Numbered from the stretch's first letter, positions 11,408-22,171 are shown. The stretch is 64,000 bases of DNA from Armillaria gallica (GCA_037576215.1 JBANDB010000003.1:1860001-1924000), one strand, 5' to 3'. The notes: generated by a model from the letters alone, not told the origin. Translations and numbers: made by a program.

Positions 11408-13213
11408 AGATGATATTGAAACCACCCGCGGAATGCGAAACTGGGGGAAGGAGCTTGAACTCCAAGACACTACCCAATACTACTCGCCGAACATAAGTGT
11501 CTGAGACAGCTTCTCGTGCGGTAGATTCTCCCATCTTCCGGAGTCTTCACAATATCCGACGACTTTGTTGGTGCGAAGTAGCCCCAAAACCATCGGAATG
11601 CGAGATCAATGTGGATTACAGGTGTAAATCTTGGTACCAATCTCTGCTTCACACCTTCCAAGGATCCCCAGCAAACGTGCTCTACATGGAGAGTCAAGGA
11701 GGGGTAAAGCTGGGCTAGAGCTCAGATATACATTGGATCGGAGGCAATGCAAGCGTACCCAAATAGATACCCAGATCCGCTGACGTTTATGCGCCCCATG
11801 ATCCAGTGCACATACGTGGACCTGCTCGCTGATGCTTCTTGATCTCTCAGGCTCCATCGTTCAACATGAATTTTGAGCATACTCGACCTCAAGGTGGGGA
11901 AGTCGTTTATCTCCGAAAGCATCTTCGTGTCTTTTTTACAAGACCGCTCCACCTGCCCTGCAGAACTGGGTCTGAGATTCGTGAAGGGTACCACAAATCT
12001 AAACCGTCACGAATGAGCCCAGATTACTGGCCTGAAACAAAGAGAAAGTAACCTTCGGCTGTACGAACCCTGCATTCAACTTCAAGGACCCCCGGAACAT
12101 CTCGTCATCATTACTCGCCGTCCCAGCCGATCTTGCATCGGAGCGGTTATCTGGTTCCCCAGCCATGGACACGCTCATTGCACCCCTTCGATGTACAATT
12201 TCTTCGCAACCTAGTTTGCCCGTTGTTCGAAGACTGCTTCAGATGGAAGACCTGCGACTGCCTTGATACTTGCTGCTGCGCGCGCTCAACCGCAGTGGAT
12301 CGATAGATGGGGTAGACATTTAGTTCATCATCAGTGGGCGCGTCGCCTAAGTATGTGCGGGTGAGGATCAGGTCGTATTCGATAGCAAAAGATACTGACT
12401 GGCAGCTACTACAGGGGAGTGATTGAAGGATCAAAGAAAAGGTGAGTGAAAACGATCCAAGCCAAAGCGCCGGAGGCTAACATATAATGACATGGCAGAT
12501 ACGTGGGGGCAAAACCGCAAATGTTCAGGGTGGATGGTATAGTAGAGGCACAATGCTCTGTCGTCTTCGTGAGGAGCAAGGGAAGCAGCGTAAAGATGAA
12601 GCTGATACTACGAGGAGTGGCAATGGTAAACTGCGACCACGCGATGGTGAGTGACATGCAACGTATCAGCGTGCACACAACGAATGAAATTTAAACAGAA
12701 CGCAGACCACGAAAGGATTAGGAGAAACGGATCCGGGTTTGAGACGGGAGGAGTATCGGGCGGCAAGATGAAGAGAAAAGTAGGGTTTGAGTACGAAGAG
12801 GAAGAACTAGAGGAGCAGGCGACGCCAAAGAAGCGCGCAGAAGAGATGAGAAAGAGATACAACATGGAAAGGAAGACCGAAGAGAGGGGAGGGATGAAGG
12901 AGTAAAACTGTAGCGACGTGCCGAACAAGCCTTGGAAAAATAAGCGGTGATACCAATTTTATTTAGAAAAAATGTCACGAGAGTACGGCAAATACGACAA
13001 AGTCGCTAGCATATGAAATATGGACCCATGTCCGAGAGCGAAAATCAAGAAACGAGTATGAGGAAACAGACGGATGAGGTGCAGAACCGGCCCGATAAGA
13101 CAGGGAGAACATACACAAAAGTACCAAGACAAAAGAGGAAGCGCAAGGGAGGAAAGCAAATAAACGGAGGGAACCGGCAGAGACGGGATAGGCCGGAGAG
13201 TCGAGAAGCTACA
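11408..13213. other. No clear gene; strand-asymmetric purine-rich block
   Basis: No confident gene. Minus-strand 12678-12409 encodes a hydrophobic peptide (FIFTLLPLLLTKTTEHC, CHYMLASGALAW) and 12434-12147 another open stretch (YDLILTRTYLGDAPTDDEL); they could be neighbouring exons of a membrane protein, but I could not join them by a convincing intron. From about 12700 to 13230 the plus strand is strongly purine-rich (GAAGAGGAAGAACTAGAGG and similar), so short frames such as 12651-12905 (lysine/glutamate-rich, 84 aa) are suspect. Confidence 0.35.
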
Positions 13214-13317
13214 TCGAATAGAATTTCTCCCACGAGCAGGTCAGGTAGGAAAGCCGGCAAATCCCGCGATCAATTGATACCTCGAATAGAATTTTTCCCA
13301 CGGGTCGTTCAGGATGG
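13214..13317 (+). repeat. Diverged direct repeat, two copies of about 36 bp
   Basis: TCGAATAGAATTTCTCCCAC at 13214 recurs as TCGAATAGAATTTTTCCCAC at 13282. Both are followed by similar bases ending CAGGTAGG and CAGGATGG. The unit length is about 36 bp and the start-to-start distance 68 bp. A weaker relative (AAATTTTTACCCACGGG) occurs near 17802. Confidence 0.6.
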
Positions 13318-13347
13318 CATAATAACCGAGATACCTATATACATAGG

Positions 13348-13842
13348 ACTCGGAATTTAAGAAGTAGCATGTCGACACTCTCCCCCTTTTCCGCGAAATA
13401 TATCAAGCTTTCCTTGCACTGAAGAGGAACAAGAAGAAACGGAGCACGTGTGGTTAACAAGACATTAGGATACGGGGTTTTCGTGACGAAATATAAAGAC
13501 GAAACGACCGAACTCTCTAGATGCTGGTTGTTTAACCTCCTCTGGTCTCGACCCATCGGCGGCTTTCATTTCCTATCTCCCGATGACAAATAGAGGTGGT
13601 CAAATACACGGACAATGCATTGGTGAGATTCTACCCTTATCCCGTAATTCATATTATGTCTAATGAAAGAATATCAGGTCATAAACGCGAGCGATGGATT
13701 GGACTTCTTGCGTGGGGTTATATCCTCCGACTCGGGTTGTCCAACTACCTGCTGACAGGCAAATTGTGCTCGTCTCGGAGTATTCCATTTCTGTTTTGTT
13801 GATGACAGTCGCGTTCGACTCGTAAAATCGAAGCAACGGGGA
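13348..13842 (+). pseudogene. Truncated copy of the neighbouring 2OG-Fe(II) oxygenase
   Basis: A degraded copy of exons 8-11 of the intact oxygenase at 14271-15938, same strand, about 2 kb upstream. Shared stretches include GAGGAACAAGAAGAAACGGA (gene: GAGGAAGAGAAAACAGA), the SQPIGGLQI region, the ATCAG/GTCAT splice junction and GTCCAACTACCTGCTGACAG. The copy has stop codons and indels. Aligned to CCGACTTGCCATCGGGTCG of the gene, it lacks six bases in CCGACTCGGGTTG, removing the Cys-His pair that holds the distal iron ligand. Similarity fades after about 13842 and no 5' half is present. Confidence 0.8.
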
Positions 13843-14270
13843 AGATTTATGTAATAAGGTCAGTCGTGCTGTAACATTCGGACCTTGTGCCAGTACTAAT
13901 GCTATCCTCACCATGCTGAAAAGGTATATCATCATCTAGGAGAGACTAATCAGGACAAGAGTTTCCTGTCGCGCTCGTGTTAACGGGGCCTTTCTCAAAC
14001 GAAGTGAGTGGCAGAAAGGTTACATCTGTAGCAAAAGTGAAATGGGGACTAACTACAAAATATACCAGTTGGTATACTATGAAATCCCATTGGGAATAGG
14101 CAAGTTAGGCAAGTTGCAACACGTCAGTGAATCTGTTCGAAAACCAGGCTAACTATCTGCGCCATGAGAAGCTCCAATCCTTGCCACAATATACACCCGG
14201 ATCTTTTGGATGAGGGCATATAATATGTATAGTCGTTGGAATCTCTTCTCAAAACCCCAAATCTCTTCAC
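13843..14270. other. Intergenic, promoter of the 2OG oxygenase
   Basis: About 430 bases. It holds a perfect inverted repeat TATACCAGTTGGTATA (14061-14076), a short tandem GGCAAGTTA/GGCAAGTTG near 14099 and a TATA-like GCATATAATATG near 14215, about 55 bases upstream of ATG 14271. Confidence 0.45.
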
Positions 14271-15938
14271 ATGGCCAACTTGCACATGAACAAGCCCTAC
14301 GAATTGCGTTTTGGTGGTTTGCCCCTGCCAGAACCTCCACCGTATGTATTCCCTGCTCCTACCAAGGCGGACTGTACGTGTGCTTTTTGCTAGGTGCTAT
14401 GACTATCTTATTGACCGTTGCATCGTCTAAGTGGATTATGCGGATCTCTCCATAATCGACCTTTCTAAAGCGTCGACTGAAGCGGGCCGAGCAGAGCTAA
14501 CTGCTCAAGTATGCGAGGCGATGAACAAACAAGGTCGGTGATGAAGGTATCTCCTATGTCGCTTCTTCTAACGCTTCACAGGGTTTTTCTACGTCGTGAA
14601 TCATGGGTACACCCCAGAGCAGGTCTAGTCATTCGTATCTTTGTGAAATGTGATCAAAATTCAATTGAATTTGTTGTACTAGACTGCTCGAATTTTCAGC
14701 ATAGCGAACATGGCCTTCGACAACGTCGACGAGAAGGAAAAGGACCTCTATGCTGGAAAGTCCCCCGACATCTACTCGGGATACAAGCCCAAACAGACTT
14801 GGGTCCGTTCGTTTGATTTCCCTAGTAAATAGTGCTAACCTTTGTTTAAAAGGTCATTCGCAACGACATACGCGATCAAATTGAACATTATAACAGTTTG
14901 TCGTCTTCCATCACTTGTTTATCAACGTCCCTCTGATATATCATGGCTACGGTAGTTAACAAGTCAAATAAGCAAGAGCACCCAGCGGCGCTTCGCCCTT
15001 ATTCTAAATACCTCGATGACTTTGCTCGACACAACGATTTCAATGTCGTCCATCCCATCTTGAAGTATGTCATTGTCGTTGTCTAGAATACGTTGCTGAA
15101 TATGCCTGCAGACTTCTTGCTCGGGGATTAGAACCTCCGGAAGATACCTTGATCAAGCAACATCAATTCGATGCGGAAGGAGAGTCCTCAAGTGCGAACC
15201 TTTCGTTTCTCACGCACGGCTGTCCTGACTATACATATGTCTCTAGTCAGGTTTAGGAAATAGTACGTCTACTACGTGCCCATTCGTGTGCTCCCTTTCT
15301 CACGTGTTATATCAAGTTTTCCCCGTAGCAAGGAAGAGGAAGAGAAAACAGAGCATGTATGGTTGAAGGGCCATTATGGTATGCTGGATCTCGAGCTCTA
15401 TGGCACGAAGAGATCATTAAGTTCCTAAGATACGGACTGCGTAAGCGTGCTTTGGTCTCAACCCATCGGAGGCTTGCAAATCCGATCTCCTGATGGCAAA
15501 TGGAGATGGATCAAACACATGGACAATGCTTTGGTCGGTCTCATTTCTCTCTTCCTCGCTAGCCAAGGCTGACTAGAGAACGTCAATCAGGTCATTAACG
15601 CGGGTGATGGACTCGATTTCCTCTGCGGAGGATATTATCCACCGACTTGCCATCGGGTCGTCCAACCACCTGCTGATCAGGCGAATTGTGCTCGTCTTGG
15701 AGTATTCTACTTCTGCTATGCTGATGAAGACGTTCAGCTTGCCCCGCATACCGAGAGCCCCGTCTTGCAGAGAGTTGGCATCAAATCCCAATTGAAACCT
15801 GGAACGGTCGCTCCGACTATGAGGCAGTGGAGATCGAGCCGCGTAAAGTCTTATGGACAAGTGAAGTTAACGGACTGGGCTGAGAAAGGTGTAGAAGAGG
15901 AAGTTGTACTGGGTGTGGTCGTGAAGCATTACAATTAG
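14271..15938 (+). CDS. 2-oxoglutarate/Fe(II) oxygenase, isopenicillin-N-synthase-like
   Basis: Soluble 2OG-Fe(II) dioxygenase of the IPNS/clavaminate-synthase-like fungal group; substrate unknown. I read 11 exons: 14271-14373, 14432-14533, 14582-14622, 14683-14802, 14853-14895, 14956-15064, 15112-15191, 15247-15262, 15317-15378, 15430-15533 and 15591-15938, totalling 1128 nt, 375 aa. Landmarks in order: LSIIDLSKA, GFFYVVNHGYTPEQ (N-terminal DIOX_N region), IANMAFDNVDEKEKDLY, DQIEHYNI, the iron motif H-x-D formed across an intron (GHYDTD), the distal histidine in CHRVVQPP and the 2OG-binding arginine in CARLGVFYF. The end VVVKHYN is typical. Exon 8 is a 16-nt microexon. The start is the first of two in-frame ATGs. 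No disruption was found. A truncated paralogue lies just upstream and a DOPA dioxygenase 560 bases downstream. Confidence 0.93.
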
Positions 15939-16501
15939 TCCCTCGTCGAAGTAGAAGGATAAATTCCATGTTCGATTATTTACAAGTATATACATCAATT
16001 TTTGAAGTTCCTTGTCAAGAAGGTAGCTGATGGAGCTAGTAGCAGAAAATGCGAACGTAGATGTTGGCTGTTACTTGAAAAACCTGTCTGGATTCCGATC
16101 CCCTACACCTGTTGTTCCACGTCGACGCGCCTCAGCTGCAGTGTCAGAGATCCTCAGCTCACAAATCTTCGTATCACTTCGGAATATGGCGAACTACTCA
16201 GGTCCTGGACATGTAGAATGACTGCCATGGTCTCTGCACAATGACGTGCAATTTGGAATGACTTGACTGGTCCAAACCCTCTCTCATGAGGTATGAGCTT
16301 TTGAACAGTTACCTCTGTGTTGGCAAAGAAGATTGTGCGAATGTGGTTTTAAAAGATTACATATAGCATGTCACTGGCATCTACTTCATCAATTCATCTA
16401 TGTCGACATGGAAGTTGGTGCGGAAGCATTTGAGGCGTGGTCACGTTACATAAAAGGAAATCGCCTCTTATCTTAGGACCACCTCTTGAATCGACACGAC
16501 G
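15939..16501. other. Intergenic, promoter of the DOPA dioxygenase
   Basis: About 560 bases between two plus-strand genes. A short open frame at 16030-16221 has no known domain. ACATAAAAGG near 16449, about 50 bases before the dioxygenase ATG, is a possible TATA element. Confidence 0.4.
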
Positions 16502-17292
16502 ATGACGATGACGACCAAACCAGAAACTGATGTCTCTACAGTAGTGGCGAACGAAGTTAGGTGAAAGGCCTGTTCAAAGTTCTATCTTCTTTTTGCTCAA
16601 GATGGAGCCGTAGGGAATGGCATTTTCGTGGGTCCGAATAGTAAACATTCAAACATACCGCCAACCGTTCACAGATATCTATTTTCCCCAAAAGAATGCC
16701 AGTGAGCATCATGCTGCGCTGGAGCTACGTGACGCCGTCTTGAGACTCTGTCGTGATGGGGCCTTTGTGGCCGTGCCACTGTTCCGAGTCAATACAGAGC
16801 CTATGGGACCCCATCCAGTGGGTAAGCCACCTTTTCGCGTTTCGTTTCTTGGAACGTATTTGATTAACTTCCTGTATCAGGTTCCTACGAAATTTGGGTT
16901 CCCGCAGAGAGCTTCTCCTCCGTATTCTCGTTCATCGCGCTGAATCACGGACAATTAAGGTGTCTTTGATAGCTTATTCGTGTACAGTCATCATGCTCAA
17001 GGCTGCTAATAGTGTTCTTGTGCACCCCTTGACTTTAGATGAGGTACGTCTGTCCTCGAACCCATCTATAACCAAATTCTGACTGATCCTAACAGCGAGA
17101 GTTCGTCATTGCCGCGTAATCGCAGAACAGCTATGACTCATGTTTCGTAGGGATCACGAACATCGCAATGCTTGGATTGGCCCGCCGTTCCCGTTGGATT
17201 TGTCTGCCCTTCCTGAAAAAGCGAACTCAGTACCCTTGCAATATCCGAGCCTCCGTTCGTTAAATAGTTCTCTTGGATTCGTCCTGATTTGA
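16502..17292 (+). CDS. DOPA 4,5-dioxygenase (extradiol)
   Basis: Small cytosolic extradiol ring-cleavage enzyme of the DOPA-dioxygenase family; in Amanita muscaria the homologue opens L-DOPA toward betalain and muscaflavin pigments. Exons 16502-16560, 16614-16627, 16675-16821, 16881-16959, 17013-17043, 17096-17100 and 17151-17292 total 477 nt, 158 aa. Seen motifs: EWHFHIYFPQKN, DGAFVAVPLFRVN, MGPHPVGSYEIW, ALNHGQLSVLVHPLTLDE and HEHRNAWIGPPFPLDLSALP, with the conserved metal-site histidines (HFH, GPHPVG, VHPL). Exon 6 is modelled as only 5 nt (CGAGA), the one way I found to keep the expected DERED-HEHRN frame, so that junction is less certain. ATG 16502 opens exon 1; a second in-frame ATG follows two codons later. 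No stops interrupt the model. Confidence 0.92.
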
Positions 17293-18792
17293 CCCTTGTT
17301 TCAGGAATGGGATACTCTACGAACGTCCCTCCGCTTACGATGGAACAACGAAAGAAAATCGGGGCTAACGTCACGCATCTCTTAAGCAAGGAGAAGCTGG
17401 CGGCTAGACCACCTATCTGGTAGTGTTGATAGTGTATGGTACAGGCTGTAAGCAAATATTCCAAACACACCGAACTTTGGGAGTAGAAGGATCTTCTTAT
17501 GGAGCAAATGCTATTATTACAGCCCTGAGCTGAGGCTGCGACGGCAACGTCGTTCACGCTACAATATTTCAAGGCATTTAGCATTGTCAATCGGTAAACA
17601 CGTACAGAACTGCGATACCGTTAGTCCGAGAAAGACAAGAGTGAAAGTCTGGATCGGGACAATGACCGTCAAGTGTGGTTTCAGTATGGAAGTGAGGATC
17701 ATCTACAGTGCCTCTTCGTGGTCAGTCATAGTCCTAATAATAGTCCTTGACCTTAACATCTGCCGCCGCCGCCGTTCACAGGATAAAGAGACAATCCGAA
17801 GAAATTTTTACCCACGGGAGCTTCCATACTGCAACCAGAGCCCTTGCAGGTAATTAGATAGTACTACTTCAAGTTTCGACTGTACGCTGACATGGTCGGC
17901 ACTTGGTGCCCCAAGACCGGGCTTGTCGATTGATTCTCTCTTCTGCTAAAAACAACCATTTAGTTACGCATTGTTACACTGCTTTTTTTACCGTCTACTC
18001 TGTCTTAAGTCTGAGACCACACGAGCGAAGAGACCTCTCTTTTTCTCGCTCAGAGAAAACCACATCACGCCAGTAGGGGTGGACAGGTGAAAGGAGAATC
18101 GACCGCTCTGCCAAAAAGTAAGGCGCGCTAGAAGGTGCCATACAGCACGTTACGTGTCGTTTCGTTGAGCAGTGCCAGTACTACGGCAAAGAAAAAATAG
18201 AGTAGACGACTCGAGGAGCATCTACACTGTCGTTTGAACTTTCGTCATCTCATCTCATCTCATCATTCATCGTCATCGGCAATGTACTGTTGTGACTTGT
18301 TGGGTTACGCAATCGCGGTCTTGCCATCTGTCGGTGATCGTGATTGCGCTCGGATCGTTCACCAGTGACCACTCAGACAAAACTCAGGCTTTTTGTTATC
18401 ATTATCCCCGGCTGGAATTCGATTTCAATTACGCCTCCTTAAAACTTACCTAGCAATGATCTTTGCCCTGGACCAACTCGCCTATGCTTGGAATTCTCGT
18501 CGGATCGTATCTTCAGATTTGAAAGCCCTTGTCCATCATTTTGTCGGCTGTAACACTGCGCTGCTACCGGTGATTTTTGTCTAAATTTAGCCAATCTCTG
18601 AAAACTTGGCGAAGCTTTGAACGTCTGTTTCCAGGCATGGGCCCATAGACTTTGACCACCCTACCGAGTATTGACCTTTGTTTATTGATTGTTGGGGCTC
18701 AGTGGCACGGATAGTTTCCACATAAAATTGGACTGTTGTCTTATAAGAATGTCGTCCCCCTACCCTCTCAGCTGCCTCGCAAATTTGAAGAC
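17293..18792. other. Intergenic, no recognised gene
   Basis: About 1.5 kb. A plus-strand frame at 17584-17853 (89 aa) has one hydrophobic stretch (WSVIVLIIVLDLNIC) but no family resemblance. 18246-18270 is a short (CATCT)n microsatellite. The frame at 18393-18584 is unknown. Confidence 0.4.
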
Positions 18793-20524
18793 ATGCCTCC
18801 ATTTTCACCTGTGTACAGACGCGTACGTTTGCTTCCTCTATGGTTATTTTCTTTCTAACAATCCCTTGTATTTTCCATCAAGCTGCCAACTCCCTTCGAC
18901 GCCGCTTCACTTGGTTCGATAGCCGCTCTCGCCAAGGAGCACCTCTCCGTGCCTCTGCCTAATTTCCCGAGAAATATCTCATCACCAGGTTCACCCAAAT
19001 TCAAGGCGATTGGATTTCTGAGAAAACTGGGCATTTTACAATGCGACAATAGCGCCGGCTTTCCCGTTGACACCATCGTGGCTCTGTCGCCCTACGTTCA
19101 CAAATGGGCCATCTACCTCTTGAAGACCCACCTCCGGCCGTCTGACGTGGAAGCCAACCTGGACATTGTCGTCTTTTCCCTCCGACAGATTTCCCATTTT
19201 GCGAGGTATCCGGCCTCGAATGCACTCCTGCCTTCCCTGTCTCCAGAAGTTGTACCCATGCTGGAGCTCTATGTTGATCTGCTCAGAGTATCCAAGCTGA
19301 CATCATCCATCGTTCCCGCAATTCAATCCTACCTTGGAGATTGCACTGTTGGGGGGCAATGTAGGCGCATCTTTGAGAGCGTCCCGCGTCACCGGCTCTT
19401 AGCTTGTATCAACCCCATCAAGGATGCAGGGTCTACAACAGTTTTACAAATGGACTCCGACGATTTATACGCTGCCCTGACTTTGATGAATATGCACAGC
19501 GCTTTCGACCCCAAATTAGGAATGAATTCCTTAAGAAGAACGCTATCAAGTGGATCTGTAAAGCACTGCAGCGTATAACGCCACATGACTCTCGGAATTT
19601 CACACCTAGTCGCTTGCAGCTACCCTCTATCGCATTTTGCATGACCTATCTCTGCAGTATTTTATCCGCCGATATTTCACTTGCAGTCAGACCTATTCGC
19701 CACGGACAGCTCCTTCGGTCCCTTCTGCGATCCATCATTGTTGTAGTCCAAGAACCTTCCCCGGTGGATCGTTCAAAGCATATCTTTATCATCACAGTTA
19801 TGGGTATAATTGGCGACTGTTGTATGTGGTGGCCGGTACTCAGGGCGGCTGTAACTGCTCTCAAATCTTTGAGAACGGAGGAAACTCAGATTCTACCGAA
19901 ACACGCAGAGCTTCGAGCGTCTTAGTTGCAGATGGTTCAAAAGGTCGAAAATAGGTCTCAACTGGGCGACAGCATGAGATATGTACCCTATTGCCAAAAC
20001 CCACAGGTACTCTGATGCGCTACAGAGTGTAGACCCTTCGCTGAAAACCGTTTGCAGTGCACAGTAGTCGGATCCAAGGCCCTAAAACGATGCACCGCGT
20101 GTTTAAACATGAGCGTATGTTCCCCATAATGCCAGGAAAGTGAATGGAAGAACGGTCATAAAGAAAAATGTCGCTATCTAAGAGGTGAAGACCGTATCTC
20201 CATGTCTGATTTTATCCGCCCTCATTACTGGTTGCAGCGTCTCCCTGTCCTACTATGCGGGCCGAGGATGAGGACTTCCTTAGGTATCTAATCATGCAGG
20301 ACATCCCCAAGCGCGAACAGTTGATGATGCCTATAACTCTGGAATTCTTGACAAAGACTTACCCGAGTGTTCTGTGCTTGGATTACCGTGCCAAACCCGG
20401 GCCCTTCTTCGTTAGATTGACGCCCGTCGCTCAATGTCCTATGGTCGGGCAGGAACTGATAGACAAGCGGAACCTAAACAAGGACACGAGTGTCATCCTC
20501 CAACTTGCGCTTCCTAGCTCTTGA
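18793..20524 (+). pseudogene. MYND-type zinc-finger protein gene, disrupted
   Basis: Resembles the roughly 600-aa MYND-finger proteins common in mushrooms: a long helical N-terminal region, a MYND finger, and a short tail. A start at 18793 with an intron at 18833-18882 leads into SIAALAKEHLSVPLPNF. The reading then continues to about 19400 (VHKWAIYLLKTHLRPSDVE). Between 19400 and 19500 the family-like frame changes, to EFLKKNAIKWICKAL and FCMTYLCSILSADISLAV. Near 20090-20170 the finger KRCTACLNMSVCSP / CQESEWKNGHKEKC appears, but an in-frame TAA sits between the third and fourth cysteines. The tail RYLIMQDIPKREQLMM runs to 20524. The stop inside the finger and the frame change point to a dead gene, although an unseen intron cannot be fully excluded. 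Confidence 0.72.
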
Positions 20525-21433
20525 TGGAATTATGGTTACCCAAGTTATGGAGAATTTTGGATTCAGTACAATGCTTGTCGTCTGATTCCATTAAGATTTA
20601 CCGAGTCGGATGTGGAGTAGAGTTGTTTGATCAATAATGTCACTGGCAGCAGTGAACCTTCAAACGGTCGCGATCTGCGGCAAATCTTTAGTCACCGGTT
20701 TAGACACTTGAGAGTGTAGTTTATCTCAATCATTGGCGCATCTTTCTGAGACATAAGGATTCCAGAAGGGTCTGCACGACAATGGAGGCGGGCTAGAATC
20801 ATTCATGGGCTTCTATGCAACGCCTTCCGGTACACCTGAGCCTTGGATGGAGGAGCAGTAGTACTACGGTACGGTCCCGGTAGCGCATGACGTACCCTCG
20901 CCACCGAGAACGACGAAAGTAGCGAACGCACTGAGGAGAGGCAAAGCCTAGAGAGGAACAGAAGAGTGATGAGCAAACGTTGTACGACTGTGAGGGCTGT
21001 TCGACTTGACAATACGTAGCGATTTAATGCTTCTTTTATAGTCTTCTTGGACCTCTATTTCATTCACGAAAAAAAATAGTTTGCCCAGACTTCAATTAGA
21101 GTAGAGCGCAAGGCTGCCACGGATGAATTTCTCACCGGCACATGTGTGTAATGTTGGAAGCGAACATCCGTCGATCGGTGAGCTACTGCACTTTGTGGTT
21201 TGACCTCTGATGCTCATTGAGGCTACTTTAATCTTAGAGTAGATAAATCCAACCGCCCATTCGCGGCGTAGTGATGATTGAGCTGAGCAGTTTTGAAACT
21301 GATTCTCTTGAAACATTTTGGAACTTCGCATCGATTGTTTTGCTTTACGATTACTTGACAACATTGGTCTGTTAGTGAACAGCCATGAAAATGAAGATAA
21401 TATTAAATAGCCTCACATAAACATACATATGCT
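20525..21433. other. Intergenic, no recognised gene
   Basis: About 0.9 kb between converging genes. Short minus-strand frames at 21012-20803 and 21364-21092 have low-complexity or unknown sequence. Nothing can be assigned. Confidence 0.4.
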
Positions 21434-22171
21434 TTATATGTAGGACTTGAGCTGCTTTTTAGGCGTCGACACTACTCCCTCCTGAACAATCGACATAACA
21501 GGCTTCTTAAACGTATCGCTCGTGACCGACTTGGCATCATGGCATGCACTGACCAGTTGCCTTACGAACGACCGATTTCCGCCCACAACTGTCAGCTTCT
21601 TAACCCCGGGCAAAGCGAACGACGGATCTTCAACCAGGGACACGTCCTGTTTAAGTCGAGCTTTGGAGAAGGGAAGGCTGTGCGTGAATACGACATCCAG
21701 CTCTACCACTTGCTCCGGCAGCCGGAGACGCGTGAAGTAGGGGTCACTACACCACCAATTATGGTAGTTCACCGATACCCGCTGGATATTGGGGAGGTAT
21801 TTTGGGAGCAATTGCATGATGCAGCGGATACTGTTCCACACGGGGTGAGGTAATGGGTTGCCACGGTAGGGATCAACTTCGAGAAGAAAGGAGATGGACC
21901 GGCAAAATTCCAACGGTGAAAAAGGTGAATCAGTGGACAGAAAAGCCGCTGTTAGCCGTGGCAGGACGAGGCGGAGGACGTGGTTAAGGTGAGAGGGGGT
22001 GAGAATGTGGATGTCGGTGCAGAAGACACGAGTGAACTCCCAGGCGAAGGATCGGCTGACGAGGAGAGGTGATGTTGCCATTTGGAGCCGCTGGAAGGGC
22101 GTAAGGGGGAGTGCCCATGCCTCTGCGAGGATTTGACCGAGTACTTCGACGGGGAGAGTCGATAACGACAT
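21434..22171 (-). CDS. F-box-like protein, copy 1
   Basis: Single-exon gene of 245 aa. It starts with an F-box-like segment (LPVEVLGQILAEAWALPLTP, then LLVSRSFAWEFTRVF), as in the large mushroom families that probably act as substrate adaptors of SCF ubiquitin ligases. The rest (HLNHVLRLVLPRL, EFCRSISFLLEVDP, YHNWWCSDPYFTRLRLPEQV, VKKLTVVGGNRSFV) matches the plus-strand gene at 62419-63066 along its length, so the two are paralogues. This copy has about 25 extra C-terminal residues. TTTATAAAG about 40 bases upstream (22206-22213, minus) is a good TATA box. The exact partner and function are unknown. Confidence 0.75.
   Translation of the reverse strand: MSLSTLPVEVLGQILAEAWALPLTPFQRLQMATSPLLVSRSFAWEFTRVFCTDIHILTPSHLNHVLRLVLPRLTAAFLSTDSPFSPLEFCRSISFLLEVDPYRGNPLPHPVWNSIRCIMQLLPKYLPNIQRVSVNYHNWWCSDPYFTRLRLPEQVVELDVVFTHSLPFSKARLKQDVSLVEDPSFALPGVKKLTVVGGNRSFVRQLVSACHDAKSVTSDTFKKPVMSIVQEGVVSTPKKQLKSYI

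Noticed and set aside
12651..12905. 84-aa lysine/glutamate-rich plus-strand frame
   Set aside because: Likely a product of purine-rich composition; no conserved motif or splice structure.
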